A stretch of 64,000 nucleotides of DNA from Rothia nasimurium (GCF_928381705.1 NZ_CAKMSR010000005.1:1-64000), one strand, 5' to 3'. Counted from the first letter of the stretch, positions 36,513-52,116 are shown. Notes: a model not told the origin generated them from the sequence alone. Made by a program: numbers and translations.

Positions 36513-39500
36513 TTGGTCGCCTCGAGCACCTCTAATACTGAAGCCGCTAACGGCGTAGGTTCGCAGCGCCGAATCTCATTCGCAAAAATTGCTGAGCCCC
36601 TGCAGGTTCCCAACCTGCTCGCGCTCCAGCTCGACAGCTTTGATCAGCTCGTCGGTAACGAACGCTGGGCAGCTAAAGCAGCTGTAGCAGCAGAAACCGG
36701 CGATACCTCCGTCAGTCAGACCTCAGGTCTTGCCGACATCTTCGAAGAAATCTCCCCGATCGAAGACTTCCAGGGCACCATGTCCCTGTCCTTCTCCGAT
36801 CCCGAATTCGCTGACCCCAAGTACACCATGGAAGAGTGCAAGGATCGCGACGCGACCTACGCAGCTCCCCTGTACGTCAAGGCCGAATTCATGAACAACA
36901 ACACGGGCGAAATCAAGCAGCAGACCGTGTTCATGGGTGACTTCCCCCTGATGACCGAATCCGGCACCTTCGTGATCAACGGCTCCGAGCGCGTCGTTGT
37001 TTCCCAGCTGGTTCGTTCACCCGGCGCCTACTTCGAAAAGACCGCCGACCGCACCTCCGATAAGGATATCTACACCGCGAAGATTATCCCTTCCCGCGGT
37101 GCCTGGTTCGAACTCGAAATCGACAAGCGCGACCAGGTTGGCGTCCGTCTGGACCGCCGCCGCAAGCAGTCCGTCACCACCCTGCTCAAGGCCCTGGGCT
37201 GGAGCGAAGCCAAGATTCTGGCTGAATTCGGTGAATTCGACTCCATCCGCGCCACCCTCGAGAAGGACACCGTCCAGACTCGCGAAGAGGCCCTGCTTGA
37301 TATCTACCGCAAGCTGCGCCCGGGCGAACCCCCCACGGTTGACGCTGCCCAGAACCTGCTGGACAACATGTACTTCACCCCCCGCCGCTACGACCTGGCA
37401 AAGGTCGGCCGCTACAAGGTGAACCGCAAGCTCGGCATCGACACCCCCGTCAACGACCCCTCAGCATCAGTGCTGTCCCAGGACGACATCGCAGCCATGA
37501 TTCGTTACCTGGTCACCCTGCACGCAGGTGGCACCAGCATCAAGGGCATCCGCGACGGCCAGGAAGTCGACATCCGCGTTGACGTTGACGACATCGACCA
37601 CTTCGGCAACCGCCGCATCCGCGCCGTGGGCGAACTGATCGAGAACCAGATCCGCACCGGTCTGTCCCGCATGGAGCGCGTCGTTCGCGAGCGTATGACC
37701 ACCCAGGACGTCGAGGCCATCACCCCTCAGACCCTAATCAACATCCGCCCCGTGGTTGCCTCCATCAAGGAATTCTTCGGCACCTCCCAGCTCTCCCAGT
37801 TCATGGACCAGAACAACCCGCTGGCAGGTCTGACTCACAAGCGTCGTCTCTCCGCTCTGGGCCCCGGTGGTCTCTCCCGTGACCGCGCAGGCATGGAAGT
37901 GCGAGACGTGCACCCCTCCCACTACGGCCGTATGTGCCCCATCGAAACCCCTGAAGGCCCCAACATCGGTCTGATTGGCTCGCTGGCAACCTACGCCCGC
38001 ATCAACCCCTTCGGTTTCATCGAGACCCCCTACCGTATCGTCAAGAACGGTCAGGTCACCGACGAGGTCAAGTACCTCACCGCCGATGACGAAAAGGGCA
38101 ACACCATCGCTCAGGCTAACGCGCCCTTGAACGCAGACATGACCTTCGCCGAAGAGCAGGTCCTCTGCCGTGCGGGCGACGGTTCTGGCGAAGCTGTGCT
38201 GGTAGACGCCTCTGAGATTGAGTTCATGGACGTCTCCCCCCGCCAGATGGTGTCTGTGGCAACCGCCCTGATTCCCTACCTGGAACACGACGACGCTAAC
38301 CGAGCACTGATGGGTGCTAACATGCAGCGTCAGGCTGTGCCTCTGCTCGAATCAGAGGCACCTGTCGTTGGTACCGGTATGGAACGCTACGCAGCTCTTG
38401 ACTCCGGTGACTCCGTCGTTGCTAAGAAGGCCGGTGTGGTCTCTGAGGTCTCCGCTGACCTGGTAGTCGTTCGTAACGACGATGGCACCACCACCTCCTA
38501 CCCCATCCTCAAGTTCCAGCGCTCCAACCCCGGTAACTGCTACAACCACCGCGTTGTTGTTAAGGTGGGCGACCGCGTTGAAGAGCGCAGCCTGATTGCT
38601 GACGGCCCCTCAACCGACAAGGGCGAACTGGCACTCGGTAAGAACCTACTCGTGGCCTACATGTCATGGGAAGGCTTCAACTTCGAGGACGGCATCATCC
38701 TGTCCCAGCGCATGATCTCCGACGACGTGCTCACCTCAATCCACATTGAAGAGCACGAAATCGATGCCCGCGACACCAAGCTGGGTGCCGAAGAGATCAC
38801 CCGCGACATCCCCAACGTCTCCGAAGAGGTGCTCTCAGCCCTCGACGAGCGCGGCATCATCCACATCGGTGCCGAGGTTGAGGCCGGCGACATCCTGGTC
38901 GGTAAGGTCACCCCCAAGGGCGAAACCGAACTGACCCCCGAAGAGCGCCTGCTGCGCGCCATCTTCGGTGAGAAGTCCCGCGAAGTCCGTGACACCTCAC
39001 TCAAGGTTCCCCACGGCGAGTCCGGTACCGTTATCGGCGTCCGTATCTTCGACCGCGAAACCGACGACGAAGACCTGCCCAGCGGCGTCAACCAGCTGGT
39101 CCGCGTCTACGTTGCCCAGAAGCGCAAGATCACCGTCGGCGATAAGCTGGCAGGCCGCCACGGTAACAAGGGTGTTATTACCAAGATCCTCCCCATCGAG
39201 GACATGCCCTTCATGGAAGACGGCACCCCCGTCGACATCATCCTCAACCCGCTGGGCGTTCCCGGTCGTATGAACATCGGTCAGGTACTCGAAGTTCACA
39301 CCGGCTGGCTGGCCAAGCAGGGCTGGAAGATCGAGGGCAACCCCGCCTGGCTCGACAAGCTCCACAACTTCCCCAAGGAAACCGGCCCCACCAACGTCGC
39401 AACCCCCGTGTTCGACGGTGCCGGTGAAGAGGAACTGTTCGAGCTACTGGACCACGCTAACCCCAACCGCGACGGCGACCGCCTGATCAACCGCTCAGGT

Positions 39501-40013
39501 AAGGCCCGCCTGCTCGATGGCCGCTCCGGCGAGCCCTTCCCCGAGCCGGTATCCGTTGGCTACCAGTACATCCTGAAGCTGCACCACCTTGTCGACGACA
39601 AGATCCACGCACGCTCCACTGGCCCCTACTCCATGATCACCCAGCAGCCCCTGGGCGGTAAGGCCCAGTTCGGTGGCCAGCGCTTCGGTGAAATGGAAGT
39701 GTGGGCACTGGAAGCATACGGTGCCGCCTACACCCTGCAGGAAATCCTGACCGTCAAGTCTGACGACGTTCACGGCCGCGTGAAGGTCTACGAAGCCATC
39801 GTTAAGGGCGAGAACATCCCCGAACCCGGTGTGCCCGAGTCCTTCAAGGTCTTGATCAAGGAAATGCAGTCCCTCTGCCTGAACGTTGAGGTTCTCTCAA
39901 CCGACGGTAAGACCATCGAAATGCGCGATGTAGAAGACGAAGGCTTCCGAGCAGCAGATGACCTGGGTATTGACCTGTCCCACGCAGAGCCCAGCTCTGT
40001 CGAAGAGGTCTAA
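36513..40013 (+). CDS. rpoB: DNA-directed RNA polymerase beta subunit
   Basis: A 1166-residue RNA polymerase subunit. The start is taken as TTG at 36513, giving (M)VASSTSN as in related Micrococcaceae, with GGAAGGA 7 nt upstream; the reading from 36453 crosses the palindrome and is rejected. The rifampicin region [20 protein letters not shown] then [11 protein letters not shown] is wild type at the common resistance positions (Asp of MDQNN, His of THKRR, Ser of RRLSALG). Conserved [12 protein letters not shown] is present. rpoC follows after 56 nt. Confidence 0.96.
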   Translation: MVASSTSNTEAANGVGSQRRISFAKIAEPLQVPNLLALQLDSFDQLVGNERWAAKAAVAAETGDTSVSQTSGLADIFEEISPIEDFQGTMSLSFSDPEFADPKYTMEECKDRDATYAAPLYVKAEFMNNNTGEIKQQTVFMGDFPLMTESGTFVINGSERVVVSQLVRSPGAYFEKTADRTSDKDIYTAKIIPSRGAWFELEIDKRDQVGVRLDRRRKQSVTTLLKALGWSEAKILAEFGEFDSIRATLEKDTVQTREEALLDIYRKLRPGEPPTVDAAQNLLDNMYFTPRRYDLAKVGRYKVNRKLGIDTPVNDPSASVLSQDDIAAMIRYLVTLHAGGTSIKGIRDGQEVDIRVDVDDIDHFGNRRIRAVGELIENQIRTGLSRMERVVRERMTTQDVEAITPQTLINIRPVVASIKEFFGTSQLSQFMDQNNPLAGLTHKRRLSALGPGGLSRDRAGMEVRDVHPSHYGRMCPIETPEGPNIGLIGSLATYARINPFGFIETPYRIVKNGQVTDEVKYLTADDEKGNTIAQANAPLNADMTFAEEQVLCRAGDGSGEAVLVDASEIEFMDVSPRQMVSVATALIPYLEHDDANRALMGANMQRQAVPLLESEAPVVGTGMERYAALDSGDSVVAKKAGVVSEVSADLVVVRNDDGTTTSYPILKFQRSNPGNCYNHRVVVKVGDRVEERSLIADGPSTDKGELALGKNLLVAYMSWEGFNFEDGIILSQRMISDDVLTSIHIEEHEIDARDTKLGAEEITRDIPNVSEEVLSALDERGIIHIGAEVEAGDILVGKVTPKGETELTPEERLLRAIFGEKSREVRDTSLKVPHGESGTVIGVRIFDRETDDEDLPSGVNQLVRVYVAQKRKITVGDKLAGRHGNKGVITKILPIEDMPFMEDGTPVDIILNPLGVPGRMNIGQVLEVHTGWLAKQGWKIEGNPAWLDKLHNFPKETGPTNVATPVFDGAGEEELFELLDHANPNRDGDRLINRSGKARLLDGRSGEPFPEPVSVGYQYILKLHHLVDDKIHARSTGPYSMITQQPLGGKAQFGGQRFGEMEVWALEAYGAAYTLQEILTVKSDDVHGRVKVYEAIVKGENIPEPGVPESFKVLIKEMQSLCLNVEVLSTDGKTIEMRDVEDEGFRAADDLGIDLSHAEPSSVEEV

Positions 40014-40069
40014 ACCCTCCCATCTGTTCGAACAAGACTTCAAAACACTAGGAAAGAGATAAGGACCAA

Positions 40070-43960
<3,891 letters not shown>

Positions 43961-43987
43961 ACCGTCCGCCGTTAGCCCGGTATAGGT

Positions 43988-44027
43988 AAGGCCCTTCCCC
44001 GCACTTCTGCGGGGGAGGGCCTTGCTT
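43988..44027 (+). terminator. Terminator after rpoBC
   Basis: A 16-bp stem (43988-44003 with 44008-44023, one G-T pair) and a 4-nt loop is followed by a weak T tail (TGCTTG). Confidence 0.8.
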
Positions 44028-44093
44028 GTAGGGGTATGTTTAGTCTGCGCGAGGGAACAGGTGGACGGAAGGGCGCCTATTTGCGGGGAAATC

Positions 44094-44999
44094 TTAGGTG
44101 AGCTGGTTGCCCTGTGCTGCCAGGAGCCTTTCGAAGTGAGTAAGGAGTTCTGCCCTGTCTGGGCTCAGGCCGGTGATGAGTTCAAAGGCATCGGCTGCCT
44201 GTCCCACTGCCATGAGCCCGCCGGGTAGTACCCGGCAGCCTATAGAACGGGCTTTCTGTATCAGCGGTGTGTTTTGCGGTAGGTAGATGACGTCGAAGAC
44301 CCAGAGCTGTGAGTGCAGGTAGTCCAGGGGTAGGGGAGCGCCGGGGTGATGGTGCATGCCGATGGGGGTGGCGTTGACCAGGCCGGTAGAGGCAGCAAGA
44401 ACAGCAGCTAGCTCATCCTCAGTGACGGCGCGGACGGTTGCGCCCGGGTAGAGCTCGGCCAGCTGCTGGGCTTTGGCTATAGCCCTTTGAGTATCGAGGT
44501 CAAATAGATTGAGCGTTCTAGTTCCTAAGCTGAGGAGGGCAGCTGCGGTGGCAGAACCCGCACCACCCACACCCAGCTGGGTGACCACCCTCAGATCACC
44601 GGGGGTAGGCTCAAGGTCCTGACTTAGAGCCGAGGCAAAACCACTGATATCGGTGTTATAGCCCAGGAGCCTGCCTTCTTTCGCTACCACCGTATTGACA
44701 GCCCCCAGGCGGGCGGCGGCGTCCGACACCTCATCGAGGTGCTCAAGTACCGCTTGCTTGTAGGGGAAGGTGATGTTGAAAGCGTTAAAGCCAAAGTCAA
44801 ACCCCCAGTGCAGCAGATCTCCCACGGGCAGTACACCCGCTGCTCGCGCCCCGGGGCCCAGAGCATCAAGATCAACGGGGCGGTAGAGATAGCGCACACC
44901 TGCCCGGTCTGCTGCGAACTCGTGCAGGGGCGGAGTAAGAGAGGCCGTGATACCGCTACCTAGCAGGCCGACCAGGTAAGACTCGTTGGGGGTGCTCAC
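44094..44999 (-). CDS. aroE: Shikimate dehydrogenase family protein
   Basis: A 301-residue NAD(P)-dependent shikimate/quinate dehydrogenase. The substrate motif is GSGITASLTPPLHE near the N-terminus, the catalytic Lys is in NITFPYKQAV, the NTD motif is YNTDISGFASAL and the nucleotide loop is GVGGAGSATAAAL. The start is GTG at 44999 with AAGGAC upstream; the longer reading to 45143 covers the divergent promoter region and is rejected. It may act on shikimate for aromatic amino acids and 2,3-DHB precursor supply, or on quinate; the sequence does not decide. Confidence 0.88.
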   Translation of the reverse strand: MSTPNESYLVGLLGSGITASLTPPLHEFAADRAGVRYLYRPVDLDALGPGARAAGVLPVGDLLHWGFDFGFNAFNITFPYKQAVLEHLDEVSDAAARLGAVNTVVAKEGRLLGYNTDISGFASALSQDLEPTPGDLRVVTQLGVGGAGSATAAALLSLGTRTLNLFDLDTQRAIAKAQQLAELYPGATVRAVTEDELAAVLAASTGLVNATPIGMHHHPGAPLPLDYLHSQLWVFDVIYLPQNTPLIQKARSIGCRVLPGGLMAVGQAADAFELITGLSPDRAELLTHFERLLAAQGNQLT

Positions 45000-45110
45000 T
45001 CGTGCTGTCCTTTTCGTGGGGTTAAAGTTCTTCCGTTCTACCACGAATCGCGGGGCAAGCCCAGCTAGCTGGAAGAGGCCCCGGTCGGTAGGCTTAGGGG
45101 AGCACACACG

Positions 45111-45128
45111 GGCGGGTATAAACCCGCC
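45111..45128. promoter_or_regulatory. Palindrome around a -10 box upstream of the ceramidase gene
   Basis: GGCGGGT-ATAA-ACCCGCC is an exact 7-bp inverted repeat; TATAAA (45117-45122) sits in its centre and would start transcription about 27 nt before the ceramidase ATG. TATCTTTT follows, so the same sequence could also act as a short terminator or attenuator. Confidence 0.45.
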
Positions 45129-45155
45129 TATCTTTTCGCACATCTTGAGGGTTGA

Positions 45156-47246
45156 ATGAAACTATCACGACATGTAGGGGTCAAACTTGGCGTCTTTGGG
45201 GCTGCCCTGTCTTTAGCCGCCGGGGCCTATCTGATCCCGTCCCAGGCCGACGTTGAGCTGACACCGGCGGGCGTCAATGCCCAGAATCTGGCCCAGTTGG
45301 TGAACTCCACCCAGCCTACCGCTGATAACCCCTACCTGGTCGGGGCGGGCGTAGCCGACATTACCGGTGAGGTCGCCGAGGTGGCCTTCGTGGGCTACGG
45401 TACTGACACCCAGAAGGGGTCTGGAATTCACTCCCGCCAGTACGCCCGTGCCTTTGTGGTCATTGACCCTGCCACCGGTTCCCGCAACCTGATTGTGGTA
45501 CTCGATGCTCTGAGCGCCTGGAATAGCATTCGCGCTGAACTGGTGAACCGTATTCAGGCCGAACTCGGCCCCGAGTTCACCGAAGCGAACATCATGATTA
45601 CGGCCTCCCACAGCCACGCCACCCCCGGCGGCGTGAGCAAGGACGTGCTCTACAACCTGGCAACCCTGGGCTTCAACGAACCCACCTTCAATAACCAGGT
45701 CAACGGGTCTATGCAGGCTATCCGCGAGGCCCTGGCCGACCTGGCCCCCGGCAACGTGACGGTCTCCAGCAGTCAGCTCACCGGTGTGGGCGTCAATCGA
45801 TCGGCGGTGGCCCTGGAACAAGACCCGGCTAACCTCACCGACGAACTCATCAACGGGGTAGACCCCACCAGCACCACCTTCCGTTTTGAGCACGACGGGG
45901 TGACCCGCGCCGTCCTGAACTGGTTCGCTATTCACCCCACTTCTCTGACCAACCAGAACACCCTGGTCTCTTCAGATAACAAGGGCTATGCCCAGTACCT
46001 GCTCGAAACCGTAGACCACGGGGTCAACCTGAACGCGGGGGCTGAAGATGATGCCTTCATCGCGGCCTTTGCCAACAGCAACACCGGTGACGTCTCGCCC
46101 AACACCATGCTGCAGCCGGGTATGGGCCCCACCAACGACATGTTCACCAACCTTGAGATTCAGGGAACCAAGCAGGCGGACGCCGTCCGCACCCAGCTAG
46201 CAAGCGCAGGTACTCCAGTGGGGCAGGGCCTGGATTCCCGCATCACCTACGTGGACTTCTCCAAGGTGCAGGTGGACGCCCGGTGGACGGGCACCGGCTA
46301 CGCGGGCTCTACCTGTAATGCCTCGCTGGGTGCCCCCTTTGCCGCCGGTAGCGTGGAGGATGGCCCCGGCGCAGCCGGCTTCAATGAGGGAGTTAACGCC
46401 AATAAGGTCTGGAGCGACTTCAACTGGCTGGCCTACAGCTCATCTGCCAGCTTGAGCGCCTGCCAGTACCCCAAGGCTAACCTGCTGGCCGTCCACGAGA
46501 AGGTGCAGCAGAAGCTGCCGGTGCAGGTCATGCGCTTCGGTAACTACTACCTGCTGGGTATGCCCGGCGAGCACAACGGTGCGGTCGGTGTGCAGTACCG
46601 CCAGGATATGGCGGCTCTGTTGGGAGTCGATGAGTCACAGATTATCGTGCAGGGCTACACCAACGCCTACAGCCACTATGTGACGACTCCGCAGGAATAC
46701 GTTTCGCAGCAGTACGAGGGTGGGGCCACCGTATTCGGTATCAATACCATGGGGGCCTTCCGCCAGACCCTCAACACCGTTGCAACTTCCCTGCGCGATG
46801 GCACCGAGCTGCCCCTGGGCGATAAGCCCACTGTACGCACCCCCATGAAGAGCGCTGTGGGTAAGGTCTGGTACGACCTGCCCGGCGCTGGCCACTACTA
46901 CGGTAAGGTGCTCACCCAGCCCGCCAACACGGCCCGGGGTGCAACCGTCAGCGCCCTCTTTGTGGGTGCCCACCCCAACAACGACCAGCAGCTGAACTCC
47001 AGCTACCTTGAAGTTCAGCGTCTAGAGGGTAACCAGTGGGTGACCGTAGCCGGTGATAACGACCCGGCTACCCGCTTCCGCTGGAAGCGGCACCTGGCGG
47101 CCCAGTCCCGCGTGACCATCGAATGGAAGATTCCTGCCGATGCGGTTCCCGGCACCTACCGGATTCTCTACCACGGGGATTCCAAGAACGGGGTCGGCAC
47201 CATCACCCCCTTCACCGGGGCAACCCAGAACTTCACCGTCAGCTAG
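45156..47246 (+). CDS. Secreted neutral/alkaline ceramidase
   Basis: A 696-residue exported amidase that splits ceramide into sphingosine and fatty acid. A signal peptide covers about residues 1-31. The catalytic domain has the GAGVADITGEVAEVAFVGY opening, zinc ligands His152 and His154 in ASHSHATPGG, His260 in FAIHPTS, and the amidase hexapeptide GDVSPN with the nucleophile Ser314. A C-terminal Ig-like domain starts near 570. Bacteria do not usually make ceramide, so the substrate is probably host sphingolipid (inference). Divergent from aroE. Confidence 0.93.
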   Translation: MKLSRHVGVKLGVFGAALSLAAGAYLIPSQADVELTPAGVNAQNLAQLVNSTQPTADNPYLVGAGVADITGEVAEVAFVGYGTDTQKGSGIHSRQYARAFVVIDPATGSRNLIVVLDALSAWNSIRAELVNRIQAELGPEFTEANIMITASHSHATPGGVSKDVLYNLATLGFNEPTFNNQVNGSMQAIREALADLAPGNVTVSSSQLTGVGVNRSAVALEQDPANLTDELINGVDPTSTTFRFEHDGVTRAVLNWFAIHPTSLTNQNTLVSSDNKGYAQYLLETVDHGVNLNAGAEDDAFIAAFANSNTGDVSPNTMLQPGMGPTNDMFTNLEIQGTKQADAVRTQLASAGTPVGQGLDSRITYVDFSKVQVDARWTGTGYAGSTCNASLGAPFAAGSVEDGPGAAGFNEGVNANKVWSDFNWLAYSSSASLSACQYPKANLLAVHEKVQQKLPVQVMRFGNYYLLGMPGEHNGAVGVQYRQDMAALLGVDESQIIVQGYTNAYSHYVTTPQEYVSQQYEGGATVFGINTMGAFRQTLNTVATSLRDGTELPLGDKPTVRTPMKSAVGKVWYDLPGAGHYYGKVLTQPANTARGATVSALFVGAHPNNDQQLNSSYLEVQRLEGNQWVTVAGDNDPATRFRWKRHLAAQSRVTIEWKIPADAVPGTYRILYHGDSKNGVGTITPFTGATQNFTVS

Positions 47247-47267
47247 GCAGGCAGGTTCCTTCAGGAT

Positions 47268-47330
47268 GCGGACGCCGGCACCCCCTTTCCCCTGGCAGGG
47301 GAGGGGAGCGCTGGCGTCCTTGCTCTTTTA
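47268..47330 (+). terminator. Terminator-like hairpin after the ceramidase gene
   Basis: GGACGCC (47270-47276) pairs with GGCGTCC (47313-47319) around an inner C-rich/G-rich hairpin; a T-rich tail (TTGCTCTTTT) follows. The outer left arm is part of a GCGGACGC octamer. Confidence 0.55.
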
Positions 47331-47697
47331 AAAGCCTTAAGTGCCAGACATCACCCCGATTAAAGAGCTTAAAGCTGCCCCCAGAGCACACAGGGGGTAG
47401 ATTAAGCCTTTCTAACCAGCTAGAGTAGTACCTGGAGTACTTAGCAGTAGTATCTACTGCCCGCACAGACACGTTCTGAGCAGTACATAAGAACCAATGG
47501 CAGAATGGACACCGTCCTTTGGCCTTGTTCGCCCGGGCATCTAGCCCGAACAGCGATCTTGAGGCCTAAATGCCATTTTTTGTTGTGTCTGGGCTCCTGC
47601 TAAGTCATAAAGATTTTCTTTTGCGCTTATCCTAAGTGACAGAAGGCAAGTAAACCGGTAGCCCCTAACGGGGCCGCCGATACCAAACGGAGAACAA
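47331..47697 (+). promoter_or_regulatory. rpsL upstream region with promoter
   Basis: No gene is seen in about 370 nt. A perfect small hairpin GCAGTAG-TAT-CTACTGC lies at 47444-47460. A good promoter is TTGTGT (47583-47588), 17-nt spacer, CATAAA (47606-47611), giving a leader of about 80 nt before rpsL. Confidence 0.5.
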
Positions 47698-48072
47698 GTG
47701 CCTACAATTCAGCAGTTGGTCCGTAAGGGCCGTGCACCCAAGGTCGTAAAGACCAAGGCGCCCGCACTTAAGGGCAACCCCATGAAGCGTGGCGTATGCA
47801 CCCGTGTATACACCACCACCCCGAAGAAGCCGAACTCAGCACTGCGTAAGGTCGCACGTGTTAAGCTCAACGGCGGCGTCGAGGTTACCGCATACATCCC
47901 CGGTGAGGGCCACAACCTTCAGGAACACTCCATCGTGCTCGTTCGCGGTGGTCGTGTGAAGGACCTCCCCGGTGTTCGTTACAAGATTGTACGTGGCGCA
48001 CTGGATACCCAGGGCGTTAAGGGCCGCGGTCAGGCTCGTTCACGCTACGGCGCAAAGAAGGAGAAGAAGTAA
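47698..48072 (+). CDS. rpsL: 30S ribosomal protein S12
   Basis: A 124-residue decoding-site protein. Start GTG at 47698 with CGGAGAA upstream. The [15 protein letters not shown] segment and the [12 protein letters not shown] loop keep the lysines whose change gives streptomycin resistance, so this copy is wild type. First gene of the str operon; its stop overlaps the rpsG start by one base (TAATG). Confidence 0.97.
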   Translation: MPTIQQLVRKGRAPKVVKTKAPALKGNPMKRGVCTRVYTTTPKKPNSALRKVARVKLNGGVEVTAYIPGEGHNLQEHSIVLVRGGRVKDLPGVRYKIVRGALDTQGVKGRGQARSRYGAKKEKK

Positions 48073-48542
48073 TGCCTCGTAAGGGTCCCGCTCCTAAGCG
48101 TCCCCTCGTAAACGATCCTGTTTACGGCTCACCGCTGGTTACCCAGCTCATCAACAAGGTTCTGCTGGACGGCAAGAAGTCAACCGCTGAGCGCATCGTT
48201 TACGGTGCCCTCGAAGGCGTTGCCCAGAAGACCGGTGCAGACCCCGTAGTAACCCTCAAGAAGGCAATGGACAACGTCAAGCCTTCACTCGAGGTTCGCT
48301 CACGCCGCGTTGGCGGCGCGACCTACCAGGTCCCCGTCGAAGTTCGTGCAGGCCGCGCAACCGCTCTGGCCCTGCGCTGGCTCGTTGGCTTCTCAAAGCT
48401 CCGCCGCGAGAAGACCATGACCGAGCGTCTCATGAACGAGATCCTGGATGCATCCAACGGTCTCGGTGCCGCTGTGAAGCGTCGCGAAGACACTCACAAG
48501 ATGGCCGAGTCCAACAAGGCCTTCGCACACTACCGCTGGTAA
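48072..48542 (+). CDS. rpsG: 30S ribosomal protein S7
   Basis: A 156-residue primary 16S rRNA-binding protein of the 30S head. It has [10 protein letters not shown] at the N-terminus, the [20 protein letters not shown] block and a NKAFAHYRW end. Overlaps rpsL by one base and precedes fusA by 74 nt. Confidence 0.97.
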   Translation: MPRKGPAPKRPLVNDPVYGSPLVTQLINKVLLDGKKSTAERIVYGALEGVAQKTGADPVVTLKKAMDNVKPSLEVRSRRVGGATYQVPVEVRAGRATALALRWLVGFSKLRREKTMTERLMNEILDASNGLGAAVKRREDTHKMAESNKAFAHYRW

Positions 48543-48616
48543 TTTCTTCGTAGCCTGCCGTTATTACATACGTACATAGCGGCAGGCTTTCGGAGTTTCT
48601 CACAAGGGAGAACAAA

Positions 48617-50731
48617 GTGGCACTAGACGTGCTTACCGACCTGAATAAGGTCCGCAACATCGGTATTATGGCGCACATTGACGCCGGTAAGACCACCACC
48701 ACCGAACGCATCCTCTTCTACACCGGTATCAACCACAAGATCGGTGAAACCCACGACGGTGCGTCCACCATGGACTGGATGGCTCAGGAACAGGAACGCG
48801 GTATTACCATTACCTCCGCGGCAACCACCTGCTTCTGGAAGAACAACCAGATCAACATCATCGACACCCCCGGCCACGTTGACTTCACCGTTGAAGTTGA
48901 GCGTTCACTGCGCGTCCTCGACGGCGCTGTTGCAGTGTTCGACGGCAAGGAAGGCGTTGAGCCCCAGTCTGAAACCGTTTGGCGCCAGGCTGACAAGTAC
49001 GAAGTTCCCCGCATCTGCTTCGTCAACAAGATGGACAAGCTGGGTGCAGACTTCTACTTCACCGTAGACACCATCGTCAAGCGCCTCGGCGCTAAGCCCC
49101 TCGTTATGCAGCTGCCCATCGGCGCTGAAAACGACTTCATCGGCGTCGTTGACCTGCTCACCATGCAGGCCTACGTCTGGCCCGGCGATGCCAAGGGTGA
49201 CGTTACCATGGGTGCTTCCTACGAAATCCAGGAAATCCCCGCTGACCTGCAGGAAAAGGCAGAACAGTACCGTGCCGAGCTCGTTGAAAACGTAGCAGAA
49301 GCCTCTGAAGACCTCATGGAAAAGTACCTCGAAGAGGGCGAACTGACCATCGAGGAAATCAAGGCAGGCGTTCGCGCCCTGACCGTTGCTAACGAAGCCT
49401 ACCCCGTCTTCTGTGGCTCAGCATTCAAGAACCGCGGTGTTCAGCCCATGCTCGACGCAGTTCTCGACTACCTGCCCTCACCGCTGGACGTCCCCGCGAT
49501 GATCGGCCACCTGCCCTCTGATGAAGAGGTTGAGGTAACCCGTAAGCCCTCAGCTGACGAGCCCTTCGCAGCTCTGGCCTTCAAGGTTGCAGCACACCCC
49601 TTCTACGGTCAGCTGACCTACATCCGCGTTTACTCCGGTAAGGCAGAACAGGGCCAGCAGGTTCTGAATGCCACCAAGGGTAAGAAGGAACGTATCGGTA
49701 AGCTCTTCCAGATGCACTCCAACAAGGAGAACCCTGTTGAAGAGATCCAGGCAGGTCACATCTACGCAGCAATCGGTCTGAAGGACACCACCACCGGTGA
49801 CACCCTCTGCGACACTGCTAACCCCGTAGTTCTGGAATCCATGACCTTCCCCGCCCCCGTGATCTTCGTGGCCATCGAGCCCAAGACCAAGGGCGACCAG
49901 GAGAAGATGTCAACCGCTATCCAGAAGCTGTCTGCTGAAGACCCCACCTTCACCGTTTCACTCAACGAAGAAACCGGCCAGACCGAAATCGGCGGCATGG
50001 GCGAGCTCCACCTCGACATCATCGTTGACCGTATGAAGCGCGAATTCAAGGTTGAGGCTAACGTTGGTAAGCCCCAGGTTGCTTACCGCGAAACCATCAC
50101 CAAGAAGGTCGAGAAGGTCGACTACACCCACAAGAAGCAGACCGGTGGTTCCGGTCAGTTCGCGAAGGTTCAGGTCTCCTTCGAACCCATCGCCCTCGAT
50201 GCTGAAGAGCTCTACGAGTTCGACAACGTCGTCACCGGTGGTCGTGTTCCCCGCGAATACATCCCCTCCGTTGACGCCGGTATCCAGGACGCAATGCAGC
50301 TCGGTATCCTCGCTGGCTACCCCGTTGTTGGTGTCAAGGCAACCCTGATCGACGGTGCTTACCACGATGTTGACTCGTCTGAAATGGCCTTCAAGATCGC
50401 TGGTTCAATGGTCTTCAAGGAAGGCGCACGTCGCGCTGCTCCCGTCCTGCTGGAGCCCCTGATGGCTGTTGAAGTACGTACCCCCGAGGACTACATGGGC
50501 GACGTTATCGGTGACCTGAACTCACGTCGTGGTCAGATTCAGTCCATGGAAGATGCAGCAGGCGTCAAGATCGTTCACGCTCTTGTACCGCTGTCAGAAA
50601 TGTTCGGTTACATCGGTGACCTCCGTTCAAAGACCCAGGGTCGTGCAGTCTTCTCCATGGAGTTCGACAGCTACGCCGAGGTTCCCAAGAACGTCGCTGA
50701 TGAAATCATCCAGAAGAGCCGCGGCGAGTAA
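48617..50731 (+). CDS. fusA: Elongation factor G
   Basis: A 704-residue translocation GTPase. G motifs are [10 protein letters not shown] (P-loop, residues ~17-26), DTPGHVDFT and NKMDKLGAD. Domains II-V follow, with the [10 protein letters not shown] and GSGQFAKV motifs. Start GTG at 48617 with AAGGGAG upstream. Although in the str operon, a terminator follows and tuf appears to have its own promoter as well. Confidence 0.97.
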   Translation: MALDVLTDLNKVRNIGIMAHIDAGKTTTTERILFYTGINHKIGETHDGASTMDWMAQEQERGITITSAATTCFWKNNQINIIDTPGHVDFTVEVERSLRVLDGAVAVFDGKEGVEPQSETVWRQADKYEVPRICFVNKMDKLGADFYFTVDTIVKRLGAKPLVMQLPIGAENDFIGVVDLLTMQAYVWPGDAKGDVTMGASYEIQEIPADLQEKAEQYRAELVENVAEASEDLMEKYLEEGELTIEEIKAGVRALTVANEAYPVFCGSAFKNRGVQPMLDAVLDYLPSPLDVPAMIGHLPSDEEVEVTRKPSADEPFAALAFKVAAHPFYGQLTYIRVYSGKAEQGQQVLNATKGKKERIGKLFQMHSNKENPVEEIQAGHIYAAIGLKDTTTGDTLCDTANPVVLESMTFPAPVIFVAIEPKTKGDQEKMSTAIQKLSAEDPTFTVSLNEETGQTEIGGMGELHLDIIVDRMKREFKVEANVGKPQVAYRETITKKVEKVDYTHKKQTGGSGQFAKVQVSFEPIALDAEELYEFDNVVTGGRVPREYIPSVDAGIQDAMQLGILAGYPVVGVKATLIDGAYHDVDSSEMAFKIAGSMVFKEGARRAAPVLLEPLMAVEVRTPEDYMGDVIGDLNSRRGQIQSMEDAAGVKIVHALVPLSEMFGYIGDLRSKTQGRAVFSMEFDSYAEVPKNVADEIIQKSRGE

Positions 50732-50741
50732 TTCTCACCCG

Positions 50742-50776
50742 GGTGCGGCTCACCCCGTGTGAGCCGCACCGCTTTT
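50742..50776 (+). terminator. Terminator after fusA
   Basis: GGTGCGGCTCAC (50742-50753) pairs exactly with GTGAGCCGCACC (50759-50770), followed by GCTTTTC. It separates most fusA transcription from tuf. Confidence 0.75.
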
Positions 50777-50810
50777 CAAAAAAACCTTGTAATTGAACCC
50801 GTCTTCGGGT

Positions 50811-50865
50811 TTCGCCCCACCGGCCTTATCCGCTATTGTGGTAGCTAGACCGCCTTTTACGGCGG
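50811..50865 (+). promoter_or_regulatory. Probable tuf promoter and leader hairpin
   Basis: TTCGCC (50811-50816) and TATTGT (50834-50839) are 17 nt apart. A small hairpin CCGCC/GGCGG (50850-50854, 50861-50865) is at the start of the resulting ~80-nt leader. Confidence 0.4.
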
Positions 50866-50925
50866 AGTGCGCCGGTGTGAAACCCGAGTGCAGGTTCTCA
50901 AATCTTCTCTATAGGAGGAATACTC

Positions 50926-52116
50926 TTGGCTAAGGCTAAGTTCGAGCGCTCCAAGCCTCACGTAAACGTCGGTACCATCGGTCACGTTGACCACGGTAAG
51001 ACCACCCTGACCGCTGCAATCTCCAAGGTTCTGGCTGACAAGTACCCTGACCTGAACGAGCAGCGCGACTTCGGTATGATCGACTCCGCTCCTGAAGAGC
51101 GCCAGCGCGGTATTACCATCAACATTGCTCACATCGAGTACCAGACCGAGAAGCGTCACTACGCACACGTTGACGCCCCCGGTCACGCTGACTACGTCAA
51201 GAACATGATCACCGGTGCTGCTCAGATGGACGGCGCAATCCTCGTTGTTGCTGCCACCGACGGCCCCATGGCTCAGACCCGCGAGCACGTTCTGCTGGCT
51301 CGCCAGGTTGGCGTTCCCACCCTGCTCGTTGCTCTGAACAAGTCAGACATGGTTGAGGACGAGGAACTGCTCGACCTCGTTGAAATGGAAGTTCGCGAAC
51401 TGCTCTCCTCACAGGAGTTCGACGGTGACAACGCTCCCGTTGTTCGCGTTTCCGCTCTGAAGGCTCTCGAAGGTGACCCCGAGTGGGTTGCTAAGGTTGA
51501 AGAGCTCATGGACGAGGTTGACAACTACATTCCGGACCCCGTTCGTGAGAAGGACAAGCCCTTCCTCATGCCCATCGAAGACGTCTTCACCATCACCGGT
51601 CGCGGTACCGTTGTTACCGGTCGCGCCGAGCGCGGTACCCTGAAGATCAACTCCGAAGTTGAGATCGTTGGTATCCGCCCCATCCAGAAGACCACCGTTA
51701 CAGGTATCGAGATGTTCCACAAGCAGCTCGACGAAGCATGGGCAGGCGAGAACTGTGGTCTGCTGCTTCGCGGTCTGAAGCGCGACGACGTAGAGCGTGG
51801 CCAGGTTGTTGTTGAGCCCGGCTCAATCACCCCCCACACCCAGTTCGAGGCTAACGTCTACATCCTTTCCAAGGATGAAGGCGGCCGCCACAACCCCTTC
51901 TACTCGAACTACCGCCCCCAGTTCTACTTCCGCACCACCGACGTTACCGGTGTTATCACCCTTCCCGAGGGCACCGAAATGGTTATGCCCGGCGACAACA
52001 CTGAGATGACCGTTGAGCTCATCCAGGAAATCGCAATGGAAGAGGGCCTCGGCTTCGCAATCCGCGAAGGTGGCCGCACCGTTGGTTCAGGTCGCGTTAC
52101 CAAGATCATCAAGTAA
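50926..52116 (+). CDS. tuf: Elongation factor Tu
   Basis: A 396-residue GTPase delivering aminoacyl-t[13 protein letters not shown] is the P-loop, [12 protein letters not shown] the switch II region and NKSDM the guanine motif. The start codon is TTG at 50926, set by the AGGAGG sequence at 50914-50919; a search for ATG alone would miss it. Very strong terminator downstream. Confidence 0.97.
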   Translation: MAKAKFERSKPHVNVGTIGHVDHGKTTLTAAISKVLADKYPDLNEQRDFGMIDSAPEERQRGITINIAHIEYQTEKRHYAHVDAPGHADYVKNMITGAAQMDGAILVVAATDGPMAQTREHVLLARQVGVPTLLVALNKSDMVEDEELLDLVEMEVRELLSSQEFDGDNAPVVRVSALKALEGDPEWVAKVEELMDEVDNYIPDPVREKDKPFLMPIEDVFTITGRGTVVTGRAERGTLKINSEVEIVGIRPIQKTTVTGIEMFHKQLDEAWAGENCGLLLRGLKRDDVERGQVVVEPGSITPHTQFEANVYILSKDEGGRHNPFYSNYRPQFYFRTTDVTGVITLPEGTEMVMPGDNTEMTVELIQEIAMEEGLGFAIREGGRTVGSGRVTKIIK

